Positions 18,655-26,519 of a DNA stretch of 64,000 nt are shown one piece after another; position 1 is the first letter of the stretch; each line of letters begins with the position of its first letter. The DNA lies in contig CAJULU010000002.1 in NCBI GenBank assembly GCA_910587575.1, forward strand, positions 1 to 64,000, read 5' to 3'. This DNA is from an uncultured Dorea sp. (GTDB lineage: Bacteria; Bacillota; Clostridia; Lachnospirales; Lachnospiraceae). Below the pieces are notes generated by a model, which was not told the origin of the DNA, ran no database searches, and saw only the letters and a program-made list of their open reading frames with translations. The position numbers and the translations under genes are program-made.

Positions 18655-18695
18655 ACCGATGGCTGAATTCACTATAGATAGTTTAAGCCATCGGT
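18655..18695 (+). terminator. Terminator of the IS66 transposase
   Basis: The 10-bp stem ACCGATGGCT (18655-18664) pairs with AGCCATCGGT (18686-18695) a few bases after the transposase stop, followed by a T-rich stretch. Confidence 0.6.
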
Positions 18696-18862
18696 TTGAT
18701 TTAATCAAGCTGACGTGTGAACTGTAACTCCCCAGGGCACATTATCATGCGGATCCGGCTCCAATGCTTGAAAAGTAAACATTCTTTTAGTATAATAGTT
18801 ACAGCAAAAGAGATCAGAGAGAGCGGCAGAACGATGGGGGACGGGGAGGTGGCGAAGATACG

Positions 18863-19012
18863 ATGGCTAAAAAAGAGATAGACGTTAGCAGCAAATTTGG
18901 AGAGGTACGAACCAATTCTACTGAGTTAAACCCGAATTATGTTCAAGAAGGAACAAATGAATCGGGAAAGGGAACAGTAATACTGAACCCTGACTCTCAA
19001 AATCAGATGTGA
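18863..19012 (+). CDS. Small ORF overlapping the Rpn-like gene
   Basis: A 49-residue frame (MAKKEIDVSSKFGEVRTNS..., ending NPDSQNQM) preceded by GGGGAGGTGG at a rather long distance. Its final ATGTGA overlaps the GTG start of the next gene, suggesting translational coupling. No family is recognised. Many Rpn-like proteins have a variable N-terminus, so this could also be the 5' part of the same gene displaced by a frameshift. Confidence 0.4.
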   Translation: MAKKEIDVSSKFGEVRTNSTELNPNYVQEGTNESGKGTVILNPDSQNQM

Positions 19013-19839
19013 AAACAACCTCTAAGGATTCTGTATTTCGCGACCTGTTTGGGGATCGTAAGTATGCCCTGCAGTTATATCAAGCAATCCATCCGGAAGA
19101 TACGGATGTAACAGAAGCAGATATAGGGAATGTGACGATAAAAAATGTTTTCACCGACCAGGAATACAATGACTTGGGTATGACGGTTCGTGAAAAATTA
19201 CTTTTAATGCTGGAGGCGCAGTCCAATTGGACGATGAACATTATCATCAGGATTTTTCTTTATCTTGCGCATACATGGAATGAGTATATTGAGAATACCA
19301 AACAAAACCGGTATGGGAGTAAAAAACTGGTTGTTCCCAGGCCGGAACTCTACGTTATATATACGGGTGACCGGAAAACCAGGCCGGAATGGATTCGGCT
19401 TTCGGATGAATTCTTTGAAGGAAATCAAGAATTTATTCAAATAAACGTAAAAGTGCTTTATGGAGAGGGAAAGGACGATATTATCAGCCAGTATGTAGAT
19501 TTTACAAAGGTATATAATGAGCAGGTAAAACTGCATGGTAAAAACAGGAAGGCCGTGCTGGAAACTATAAGGATATGTAAGAACAGAAATGTGCTAAGTG
19601 AATATTTATCCGGACGTGAGAAGGAGGTTATTAATATCATGATGGGTTTATTTGATCAGGAAAAGGCGGTAGAGCAGTTCGGGAATGAAAAGAAGGCAGA
19701 GGGAAGGCTTGAAGGGAAAAGGGAAGCAGCCATTAACATGAAGGCAGAGGGGCTATCAGATGGTATGATAGCTAAAATATTAGATGTGGGTTTGAGCATA
19801 GTTCAAGAATGGATTTCTGGGACAGTTGTAGTAAGATAA
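19009..19839 (+). CDS. Rpn-family PD-(D/E)XK nuclease / putative transposase
   Basis: A 276-residue protein. KDSVFRDLFGDRKYALQLYQAIHP opens the Rpn (recombination-promoting nuclease) fold. LMLEAQSNWTMNIIIRIFLY and RPELYVIYTG follow, where the Glu and nearby acidic residues fit the PD-(D/E)XK core. The C-terminus (EKKAEGRLEGKREAAINMKAEGLSDGMIAKIL) is the common helical tail. Rpn proteins act in RecA-independent DNA exchange, and many copies are present in Clostridia. The GTG start overlaps the stop of the 49-aa ORF. Confidence 0.8.
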   Translation: MKTTSKDSVFRDLFGDRKYALQLYQAIHPEDTDVTEADIGNVTIKNVFTDQEYNDLGMTVREKLLLMLEAQSNWTMNIIIRIFLYLAHTWNEYIENTKQNRYGSKKLVVPRPELYVIYTGDRKTRPEWIRLSDEFFEGNQEFIQINVKVLYGEGKDDIISQYVDFTKVYNEQVKLHGKNRKAVLETIRICKNRNVLSEYLSGREKEVINIMMGLFDQEKAVEQFGNEKKAEGRLEGKREAAINMKAEGLSDGMIAKILDVGLSIVQEWISGTVVVR

Positions 19840-20741
19840 TGCTATAACCGCAGGCTTTTTGAAAGAGGGCAGGAAGCGGAGTCTGTTGGGTGTGTCAAAT
19901 AATCTGTGTAAATCGTCACAAATTATTCGACACATCCATTTTTGCATAATGGATTCCACAATACTGTGATAAGTTGGAAAAAATTGGTAGAATAGTTTTA
20001 GAGGAAACAAACAATTTCACAGGAAATTGACTATCAAGCAGAAATAGCAAAATGGTAGAGAGTGTAATTAGTTTTGTGTCTTTGAGATTCTGCTTTCCCA
20101 TGATTTCCAGCATAGGATATTGCCAGAATATCCAGTATTTACAAGGATACGTGGGCTCTGCCCACACCCGGCCTCTGGAATAAGGCAAGGGGGCATAGAC
20201 ACAAAATTAAGAACACTACCAAATGGAAGTAGGAAATACAGCTCTGACGCTTAAATTTATGTATACCTTCAAAGCAATCTGAATTTTATTCTTATACTTA
20301 GTAAATCATACGTTCTTTCCGGAGCAATTTCACACTTTCCTTTTTCCTCCTTTTTTTAATATGTTTCCTAATTTCCCGTATTCTGCCAGATTTATTTTAT
20401 ATCCTTTATAATCAATATCTGTTGTTAACGTCGGGGAAATTTTATATTTTATATAGCATATATGCCTTACTTCAATCTCTTTTGTATTACTTTTATATAC
20501 TTCGTTGCATTATCCTCCACGCTGGATCCACCTTCATCCACGATTCTCTGAGAAAACAAATTCACTATGGTTTCTTATGCTTTTTAACTAACCGTACTTC
20601 CGGCTCCAAATAAACTTCCTTGCAGCAAGCTGCGAAGTATTCGCCCCAGTTTCGCCTAGTTTGTTGTGCAGCAAGCTGCAGGGAATTAGACCCTCTCTTT
20701 GATTAAATACCCTTTCCCGACCTTCCGGAGAGGGCTATTTC
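19840..20741. other. Gene-poor stretch with mobile and duplicated remnants
   Basis: No convincing full gene. It holds a 13-bp near-perfect inverted repeat beginning TGTGTCAAATAAT (19891-19903 with 19922-19934), resembling an insertion sequence end or terminator. There is a region ending GACACAAAATTAAGAACAC (~20190-20217) that also looks like IS debris. It includes a fragment of an NPCBM gene at 20503-20563 and two copies of the palindrome GCAGCAAGCTGC (20622-20633 and 20668-20679). On the minus strand a short reading ending GNILKKGGKRKV (~20340-20440) looks like a lost C-terminus. Confidence 0.5.
20503..20563 (-). pseudogene. Remnant of an NPCBM-domain gene
   Basis: The minus strand reads NLFSQRIVDEGG and DNAT in one frame, nearly the same as residues NLFSQRIVDEGGASVVDNAT of the intact gene at 26520-27401. 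About 60 bp align with few mismatches. Flanking sequence has diverged and the frame closes soon after, so this is a decayed duplicate lying left of the AT-rich operon. Confidence 0.75.
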
Positions 20742-22046
20742 CTATCTTACCCCCATAATCTTATATAAAAGCCAGTTATTTATGGTTGTATCTCTTTCAT
20801 AATATTTATAAAAATGATAACAGTTACAAAAAAATGAGCATTCTGCCTCACATATTTTTGAATAAATTTTTACTTTTCCATATCGCAATAAATATTTTTT
20901 ATTTATACAACTCATTTTTAAAAATGACGTATTGTTTACTATTTCAAATGTCTTAACCAAGAGAATTTCTCGATCTTTATCAATGTCATCTTCCTTCTTT
21001 TCAAAAATCAATGATTTTTCTATATATTCTTTAGCATTCAAATCAATTTTTACTATATAATATAATTGTGGTTTTCCACCCCAGGCCGCCACCCTCCCAA
21101 ATCCCAAAAAATCCACTTGAATATCACTTGAATTTAAAACAGACTCTAAAAGAAATAGTCTTTCTTTTATTCCATGTTTTATAAAATCATAAATCAATTC
21201 ATTTTTTGTAATCTTTCTTGAATTTTCTTCCCAAAAGCATCCCTGTGCAATAGATGATGTAACCATATGTTTCGATATTGTCGCTCCAGTTCCTCGCAAT
21301 GGCATAAGCAATGTCCCATCATTCAAAAATACCAACGCATTCACTCCGATTACATTGGCCATCTTTGAATCTTTTAAAGGAATTAAATGTTCTTTATACT
21401 CATAAATTGAACGAATTGTTATTCCTTTTTCTAATCTAAAATCCATTGCAAAATTAGTAACCAAATGATCAAAACACTTAGCTCGTGATGTACTCAAAAT
21501 TATTTCTCTATTTAGTAAATTTATCTCACAATTATCTAAACGTATACAATTATAATTTATAACGACATCATTACGATGTGCATATAATAAATTTGAGTAA
21601 TTTGTTAAAATCAACGGATCTGGTTGAAAATGTTTTTTCGGGAAATCATTAAGAATAATAGAGTAATCATTTCCATTTTGATTAGTAAAAATAGGCTCAT
21701 AATAGAAAATCACTTTATTTTTACCAAACCACAATGATTTCTTATAGGAATTTTCATACAACTTTTTATATTGATTTATCTTTCTATTATCTTCAAAAAT
21801 AAAATACATCACCTCGCCAAATAATCCCAAAGCTTTAGCAAATAAAAGCCCTCCCAAAACAGAAAAAATAATTTCTGTATTACTTTTGGAGTTTATACAT
21901 AAAAGTATCATGCCAATAATACACCCCAAAATAGGAATCAAATATTTAATTGACGTGAAACTTATTTTCTCCTTATAAAATTCCACAAATCGATTTTCTA
22001 TATCAATACATATTTTTATAAAAATTTTTATTATTAATACTCTCAT
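20742..22046 (-). CDS. Uncharacterised membrane-anchored protein, last gene of the AT-rich operon
   Basis: A 434-residue protein of unknown function. Two hydrophobic segments near the N-terminus (YLIPILGCIIGMILL and FSVLGGLLFAKALGLF) anchor a large cytosolic part. The middle (NVIGVNALVFLNDGTLLMPLRG..., then GIKERLFLLES, then FLGFGRVAAWGGKPQLYYIV) loosely recalls a Nudix fold with a degenerate REXXEE helix, but the box is not intact and the match is only an impression. The Cys-rich tail has CEAECSFFCNCYHF. Codon use is AT-rich like the rest of the operon. The ribosome site is weak. Confidence 0.6.
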   Translation of the reverse strand: MRVLIIKIFIKICIDIENRFVEFYKEKISFTSIKYLIPILGCIIGMILLCINSKSNTEIIFSVLGGLLFAKALGLFGEVMYFIFEDNRKINQYKKLYENSYKKSLWFGKNKVIFYYEPIFTNQNGNDYSIILNDFPKKHFQPDPLILTNYSNLLYAHRNDVVINYNCIRLDNCEINLLNREIILSTSRAKCFDHLVTNFAMDFRLEKGITIRSIYEYKEHLIPLKDSKMANVIGVNALVFLNDGTLLMPLRGTGATISKHMVTSSIAQGCFWEENSRKITKNELIYDFIKHGIKERLFLLESVLNSSDIQVDFLGFGRVAAWGGKPQLYYIVKIDLNAKEYIEKSLIFEKKEDDIDKDREILLVKTFEIVNNTSFLKMSCINKKYLLRYGKVKIYSKICEAECSFFCNCYHFYKYYERDTTINNWLLYKIMGVR

Positions 22047-22075
22047 TATGTTTGCTCTTATCTATTCTGAATCTA

Positions 22076-22978
22076 TTAAATTTTTATCCAATTTCCCATT
22101 TTAACATTCCATTCATATGGTTCAATAATTGACATACCACCCCAATGAAAAAAAGTTAATTCCCCAAAATATATTTTACCCCTAATATTATACAAATCAA
22201 CTCTGATATGTTTCAATCCTTCAGATAGTCTTTTTGCTATTTCAACCATAAGATCAAAGTTAATTGGCTTTTCAATATGTTCACTAAAATTAGGATTACC
22301 TATTCTTAAATCTATTATATTAAAATTCATATCGTAAAAATTTGATTTTGTCGTACCAAATCTGTCTTGAACCACCATTATTAGCTTAGGAATTCCATTA
22401 AAACAAAAAAATTTATAATCTTGTAATTGTTGCCCATCCGTTCCACTTCCATCTGTCATTAACTGTTCTGCCACTATTTGAGGCACTACATTTTTATATG
22501 GCCATTCTCTTAAATAATTAAAATAATTGTTCTTCAAAAGCCTCCTAAATTTTTTTCTTTCTTTTTTAACATCAAAATCTTTTTGAGAATGGCACACCGC
22601 TATTCCTCCAGAGTCATGTGTACATTTTAAAACAAACTTTTCTGGGAGTTTATTAAAATCTATTTCATCAAATGAATCCCAAACTCCTATAAGCGGAATT
22701 AAATATTCTTCTCCAATAATTTTGGCTACATATTCTCTCACTTCAAACTTATTTACCATATGTGTATATAATTCTTTTCTGTTATATATTTTAAGCCACT
22801 GTAATTTCTCATTATAGGTTACCGGATTACTAAAGTTTAGTTTTTCTCCAGTCTGTAACCAATATACTAATTTAAGATAAAGTTGATCAGGAACCAAATT
22901 AACTAATTTAACAATTTTATATTGAGATATAAAATTGAATATTTTTTTATACGCCTTATGCTCTACTTTAAATTGCAA
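22076..22978 (-). CDS. TupA-type ATP-grasp protein
   Basis: A 300-residue protein matching the ATPgrasp_TupA family: NPVTYNEKLQWLKIYNRKELYTHMVNKFEVREYVA, FVLKCTHDSGGIAVC (nucleotide-binding loop), QDYKFFCFNGIPKLIMV, and HIRVDLYNIRGKIYFGELTFFHWGG. The family is named for teichuronopeptide synthesis and is predicted to ligate an amino or carboxy group at the expense of ATP. It often sits in capsule loci. The start is TTG with AAAGGAG upstream. It lies between the FMN-binding and the 434-aa genes, 29-43 bp from each. Confidence 0.85.
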   Translation of the reverse strand: MQFKVEHKAYKKIFNFISQYKIVKLVNLVPDQLYLKLVYWLQTGEKLNFSNPVTYNEKLQWLKIYNRKELYTHMVNKFEVREYVAKIIGEEYLIPLIGVWDSFDEIDFNKLPEKFVLKCTHDSGGIAVCHSQKDFDVKKERKKFRRLLKNNYFNYLREWPYKNVVPQIVAEQLMTDGSGTDGQQLQDYKFFCFNGIPKLIMVVQDRFGTTKSNFYDMNFNIIDLRIGNPNFSEHIEKPINFDLMVEIAKRLSEGLKHIRVDLYNIRGKIYFGELTFFHWGGMSIIEPYEWNVKMGNWIKI

Positions 22979-23021
22979 CTATTTGATCTCCTTTTATTAT
23001 TTTATTTTCTTAGTAGTAAAA

Positions 23022-23483
23022 TTAATTTATCAATAACCTATCTAAATGATTAATTATCTTATGCTTATTCATTTCTTCAATCCGCCTTTTTTCTAATGTT
23101 TCCTCATTTATAAATTCAGGACAAACTATCCAAACAGTCGATAAATCTATGTTTCCATATAAGTCATTAATATATTGGTAATACTTTTCAAATTCTTTTC
23201 CAGATATAATAGCACGCATAGGAACACCCCTAATCAAATAACTTCTATTATCTTCACTAAGAAAATTGAATGATATTTTTTTATTAAACCAAATACTATT
23301 AACCATATTTCTATTAGTCACAGAATTTTCAATTATTTCACATACTATTATATTTCCCTCTCTGTTAACATAAATAGAATTTTTAAATACAACATGGGGT
23401 GTACCATCTGGATTTACCGTTGATATAACTTTATGAGTACTAGAACAATTAATTATTTTTATCAGCTCTTTATCTATAACCAT
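23022..23483 (-). CDS. Pyridoxamine 5'-phosphate oxidase-like FMN-binding split-barrel protein
   Basis: A 153-residue single-domain protein. CSSTHKVISTVNPDGTPHVVF and the following strand pattern match the PNPOx-like split barrel, whose members bind FMN, F420 or heme as dimers. It is too short and diverged to call a true PdxH. In this operon it could act as a flavin-dependent reductase on a product of the radical SAM enzyme next to it; that is inference. Confidence 0.75.
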   Translation of the reverse strand: MVIDKELIKIINCSSTHKVISTVNPDGTPHVVFKNSIYVNREGNIIVCEIIENSVTNRNMVNSIWFNKKISFNFLSEDNRSYLIRGVPMRAIISGKEFEKYYQYINDLYGNIDLSTVWIVCPEFINEETLEKRRIEEMNKHKIINHLDRLLIN

Positions 23484-23511
23484 TTTTATATATTTTACCT
23501 TTCTCCTTAAT

Positions 23512-24741
23512 TTACCAGACTCTCAAGAAATCTGTATCTGGATGATTGCCGCATCTTCGGTAGTTGTCCATATCTGAAAACAATCCGTATTTATGCCTCA
23601 AATTATTAAGCCCTTTTACAATTTTTATATAATAATCCAGTGAAGGTATCCTTTGATAACGAAATGCGGATTCTTTCGACACTCTCCATACACAGCTTAC
23701 AACATCTACACCTCTACCCATTAAATTTTCCGCTTCAAGAAGTGTTTTTTCAATTCCTTCTTCTTCACATTCAAAGCCATATGGCCTAGCCATCTCTACA
23801 CCACAAACGATTCCTGTATTAACATATCCTCTGCCGAATATTTCAACTGCTTGAAATAAGCGTTCTTTCCATTCTTTATAACCTATGTACTTAGCTTTCC
23901 CTGGGCATATCCAATTAAAACGCTCTTCATTTAATACTTCCAAATTAGCACTGTAAGACATTAGTCCTGTCTCATTATATAAAATTTCTAACTGCTTTTT
24001 ATTATATGCAGAACCAATTAATTGACTAGGAAACTTATTAGTCCTAAAATGGGTTCCAATCATTTTTAATATTTTAATATACAATGAGATTTCTTTATCA
24101 AATAACTCTTTCCCTTGCAAATTAGTTCCACCTGTCAGAAATATATTTGTAAATCTTCCTTTTTCCTTTAATGCTTCTGTGATGGTATCATTTATATCTT
24201 CTATATCCAAAAACATAGGCTTATTACTTTTCTTATAAATATCCTTTATACTACAAAATTTACATCCCATGTCCTTCTTTGACCACATATGACAGTATTG
24301 ATAAGGATTTATATCCAATCTTTGAGGCCGTGCATTCACAACAGTCCACATGGGAATTCCATTTTTTGTTTTTTTGTCATAATAATCTGGTTTTTCCCAG
24401 TAATAAACTTGCTCTAGTATTACTTCACCATCTCTAATAACAATATCTCCATTTCTATCCACATCAATTAGCAAAGGATCATTTTGATCTATCTCATCAT
24501 TACTACGAGCAATAATTGACGTTCCATCTCTCATCATCAGTGCAACTGGTGTTAATCCATTAATTTCCCGACTAAATGAACGTACTTGAACCTGATGTAT
24601 TTCTGGATTTACTTTTTTTAAGGCTGATTCCGAAAAAGTGATTCCCCGTCTCTGTGCATCAATTTTTATCATTATATAATGTGGAAAGTCTGGATTTTTT
24701 TCTATCATTTCTAATAAACTCATTTCATTTTGTATACTCAT
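23512..24741 (-). CDS. Radical SAM protein with CX9CX2C motif
   Basis: A 409-residue protein. Cysteines at 150, 160 and 163 (QYCHMWSKKDMGCKFC) would hold the 4Fe-4S cluster, in CX9CX2C spacing instead of the canonical CX3CX2C. Downstream FLTGGTNL is the GGE-like SAM motif, and IVCGVEMARPYG and VDVVSCVWRVSKES complete a barrel resembling biotin-synthase/HmdB-like enzymes. The first ~140 residues (LMMRDGTSIIAR, DRNGDIVIRDGEVIL) form an extra domain. The reaction is unknown. A TGAGGT site precedes the ATG. Confidence 0.85.
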   Translation of the reverse strand: MSIQNEMSLLEMIEKNPDFPHYIMIKIDAQRRGITFSESALKKVNPEIHQVQVRSFSREINGLTPVALMMRDGTSIIARSNDEIDQNDPLLIDVDRNGDIVIRDGEVILEQVYYWEKPDYYDKKTKNGIPMWTVVNARPQRLDINPYQYCHMWSKKDMGCKFCSIKDIYKKSNKPMFLDIEDINDTITEALKEKGRFTNIFLTGGTNLQGKELFDKEISLYIKILKMIGTHFRTNKFPSQLIGSAYNKKQLEILYNETGLMSYSANLEVLNEERFNWICPGKAKYIGYKEWKERLFQAVEIFGRGYVNTGIVCGVEMARPYGFECEEEGIEKTLLEAENLMGRGVDVVSCVWRVSKESAFRYQRIPSLDYYIKIVKGLNNLRHKYGLFSDMDNYRRCGNHPDTDFLRVW

Positions 24742-24753
24742 AGAAACCTCAAT

Positions 24754-25341
24754 TTAAATTTTGTTTTTCTTTTCAAAGCTCAAATATGTACGAAATAAAA
24801 TTACAAACACAACTAGAAAAATACATACTGAAATTATTAAAATGGATAAATGCTTAAAATTATAACTCAATAATAAAAATAATGTACCAACAATACAACA
24901 TATTGAAATCATTAAATTTTCAACAATTGAAGCATAAAAATCCGCTCCACATTTTCTTTTTGCAAATGGATCTTTAATTGGATAAAAGTAACTATATTTC
25001 CGTTTTGTAGTTAATTCTATCAAAAGAATTTGAATTTCATTTAATAATTTATAGTTTTTCCAATAATTGGATCTTTGGCATAAAAAAATCCAAAAAAAGA
25101 AATAGCCCAGCACGCCTGTAAATATAAAAGCAACTCCTACAAAAAAATAAATTTCTTTAATATCAGCAGAATCTTGCAAAACCGCCAAACATATCGTTGA
25201 CAACGCTGATACACCTGCTATAATCGATAAATAATGTCCAAACCACGTATCTTTTGTCTCTTGCTGCATTTTATTTTGTTCAAAAATAAAATTTGCTAAT
25301 GCAATAAGTTCCTCAACTTTTAATGTTTTTTCTTCCGTCAA
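24754..25341 (-). CDS. Four-TM membrane protein, SLATT-like
   Basis: A 195-residue protein with four hydrophobic helices in two pairs (~28-60, ~64-90, ~140-160, ~165-185), separated by a cytosolic helical region, and a lysine-rich end. The layout is like SLATT-domain proteins, proposed pore-forming effectors in nucleotide-signal conflict systems, but I cannot confirm membership from motifs alone. It starts at TTG 2 nt after the Nudix stop, so the two are co-translated. Confidence 0.6.
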   Translation of the reverse strand: MTEEKTLKVEELIALANFIFEQNKMQQETKDTWFGHYLSIIAGVSALSTICLAVLQDSADIKEIYFFVGVAFIFTGVLGYFFFWIFLCQRSNYWKNYKLLNEIQILLIELTTKRKYSYFYPIKDPFAKRKCGADFYASIVENLMISICCIVGTLFLLLSYNFKHLSILIISVCIFLVVFVILFRTYLSFEKKNKI

Positions 25342-25343
25342 AT

Positions 25344-25910
25344 TTATTTCCTTCTCTCTACTATATTATGCAAAATTTCATAGATCATTAAACTACTCAT
25401 AGTTAATCCATCTGTTATCAACCCATTTTGAATTAACTTCTTCCATTCCAAATGATTAAAAAATTTTCTATCTACAATTTCATCCACCTTAACATTATAA
25501 TCCAGCGCCATCCTGGTTTCTTTCTTACCGATTCTTCCATAATAAACAATTGCGGATTGAGAAGTTAATCCTGGATTAGGATGAAACTTTTGTAGTACAT
25601 ATAAATCTGGTTTAATACCAACTTCTTCGAAAACCTCCCTTTTAACTGCATAATCTGATGTTTCATTTTTTTCAATCCCTCCCATCGGTAATTCCCAAGC
25701 ATATTCCCTTGTGGGAAAACGAAAAGATTTTACAAATAATATTTTATTTTCCAAATTTTCAATAACAGCAGATACACAATTATTTTTATTAACAACATTA
25801 TATGTCCCTTGCGAATAACCATCTGTCAATGTTATTAATTCGGAAACAGACAACCATTTACTATTATAAACATTATATTCTTCTATTATCTTAAATTCTC
25901 TATCTTCCAT
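25344..25910 (-). CDS. Nudix hydrolase
   Basis: A 188-residue Nudix protein with a complete box: G77, E83, R91-E92, E95-E96, G98 (GGIEKNETSDYAVKREVFEEVGI region), fitting GX5EX7REUXEEXGU. Size and the FRFPTREYAWELP stretch before the box resemble ADP-ribose pyrophosphatase-type enzymes. It is the first gene of the AT-rich six-gene operon, with a good AAGGAG site. It may hydrolyse a nucleotide-linked intermediate or signal made by the operon. Confidence 0.88.
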   Translation of the reverse strand: MEDREFKIIEEYNVYNSKWLSVSELITLTDGYSQGTYNVVNKNNCVSAVIENLENKILFVKSFRFPTREYAWELPMGGIEKNETSDYAVKREVFEEVGIKPDLYVLQKFHPNPGLTSQSAIVYYGRIGKKETRMALDYNVKVDEIVDRKFFNHLEWKKLIQNGLITDGLTMSSLMIYEILHNIVERRK

Positions 25911-26264
25911 TTTTTCTCCTTAAAAACTACTTTCCTTTCTCTTCTTTCAACACCATAACGATTAATGATTGTTGTTAACGGGACTTCTACGTGCACTGTC
26001 GCTTTCCCAGCCGTCCCTCATTGCGTCTCTGGACTTATATATGAACTTACGTTCTAAAAAATAATTTCAATATTTTTCACTTAACTTCAGTATTTTACTA
26101 CTTTCATCAATCACTTCATACGCATTTCGATATTTCAGCAGATTTTTCATACACAAACTGCCTTTTTCATATTAATATATCTTAAACTACTAATTTAATA
26201 ATGCAATATGGTAAAACCATACTTTCATACCCACTCATTCTCCCAAAAGCACAACAGTGTATAA
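25911..26264. other. AT-rich upstream gap of the six-gene operon
   Basis: No complete gene is visible. It should contain the operon promoter, but no clear -35/-10 pair can be singled out. A 10-bp GTTGTTAACG at 25971-25980 repeats at 20421-20430 on the other side of the operon in the same orientation. On the minus strand a 27-codon frame (26067-26150, MKNLLKYRNAYEVIDES...) looks like the tail of a lost protein. Confidence 0.4.
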
Positions 26265-26472
26265 AATAACTCGAACTACGAGTTATTCAAAAAACTCATG
26301 CGCTACTTTAATCTGTCAGCAGGCGCCGTCATCTATTCATACAAAAAAACAGATAACAATACATATCAGAAAATCTGGCGCCGCTGTCAAAATACAGCGA
26401 AATCCATCTTAAGATCATTCTTATCACTACAGACACATTGCTGTCCGCTTGCAAAACTTTTAGAAAAAGCAG
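26265..26472 (+). pseudogene. Broken copy of the HTH regulator gene
   Basis: About 205 bp align with the 3' two thirds of the intact HTH gene at 27667-27999: YFNLSA, VIY, NTYQKI, and nucleotide TACAGAGACATTGCTGTCCG-like blocks. Small indels shift the frame, and the N-terminal HTH half is missing. Homology ends in TTAGAAAAAGCA on both copies. It lies immediately right of the AT-rich operon. Confidence 0.8.
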
Positions 26473-26519
26473 GGCGGCAAAAAAATTTTATTTAACCCTT
26501 TTACCACTTTACCGTTATA

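Larger units (their letters stand above)
16474..18728 (+). mobile_element. Intact IS66-type insertion sequence
   Basis: A 2,255-bp element. The left end GTTACAGTTCA (16474-16484) is matched by its reverse complement TGAACTGTAAC at 18718-18728. Both ends are flanked by the same 8 bp, TCCCCAGG (16466-16473 and 18729-18736), the target duplication length expected of IS66. Inside are a 57-aa coiled-coil ORF, a full-length IS66 transposase and a hairpin terminator. The perfect duplication and open transposase suggest a recent insertion. Confidence 0.93.

Noticed and set aside
19916..20188. 90-codon minus-strand frame in the gap after the Rpn-like gene
   Set aside because: No ribosome site or domain; lies in likely IS debris and was described as part of the gap instead.
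20622..20679. Two GCAGCAAGCTGC palindromes as a CRISPR-like or integrase array
   Set aside because: Only two copies with a 34-bp gap and no array structure or cas genes.
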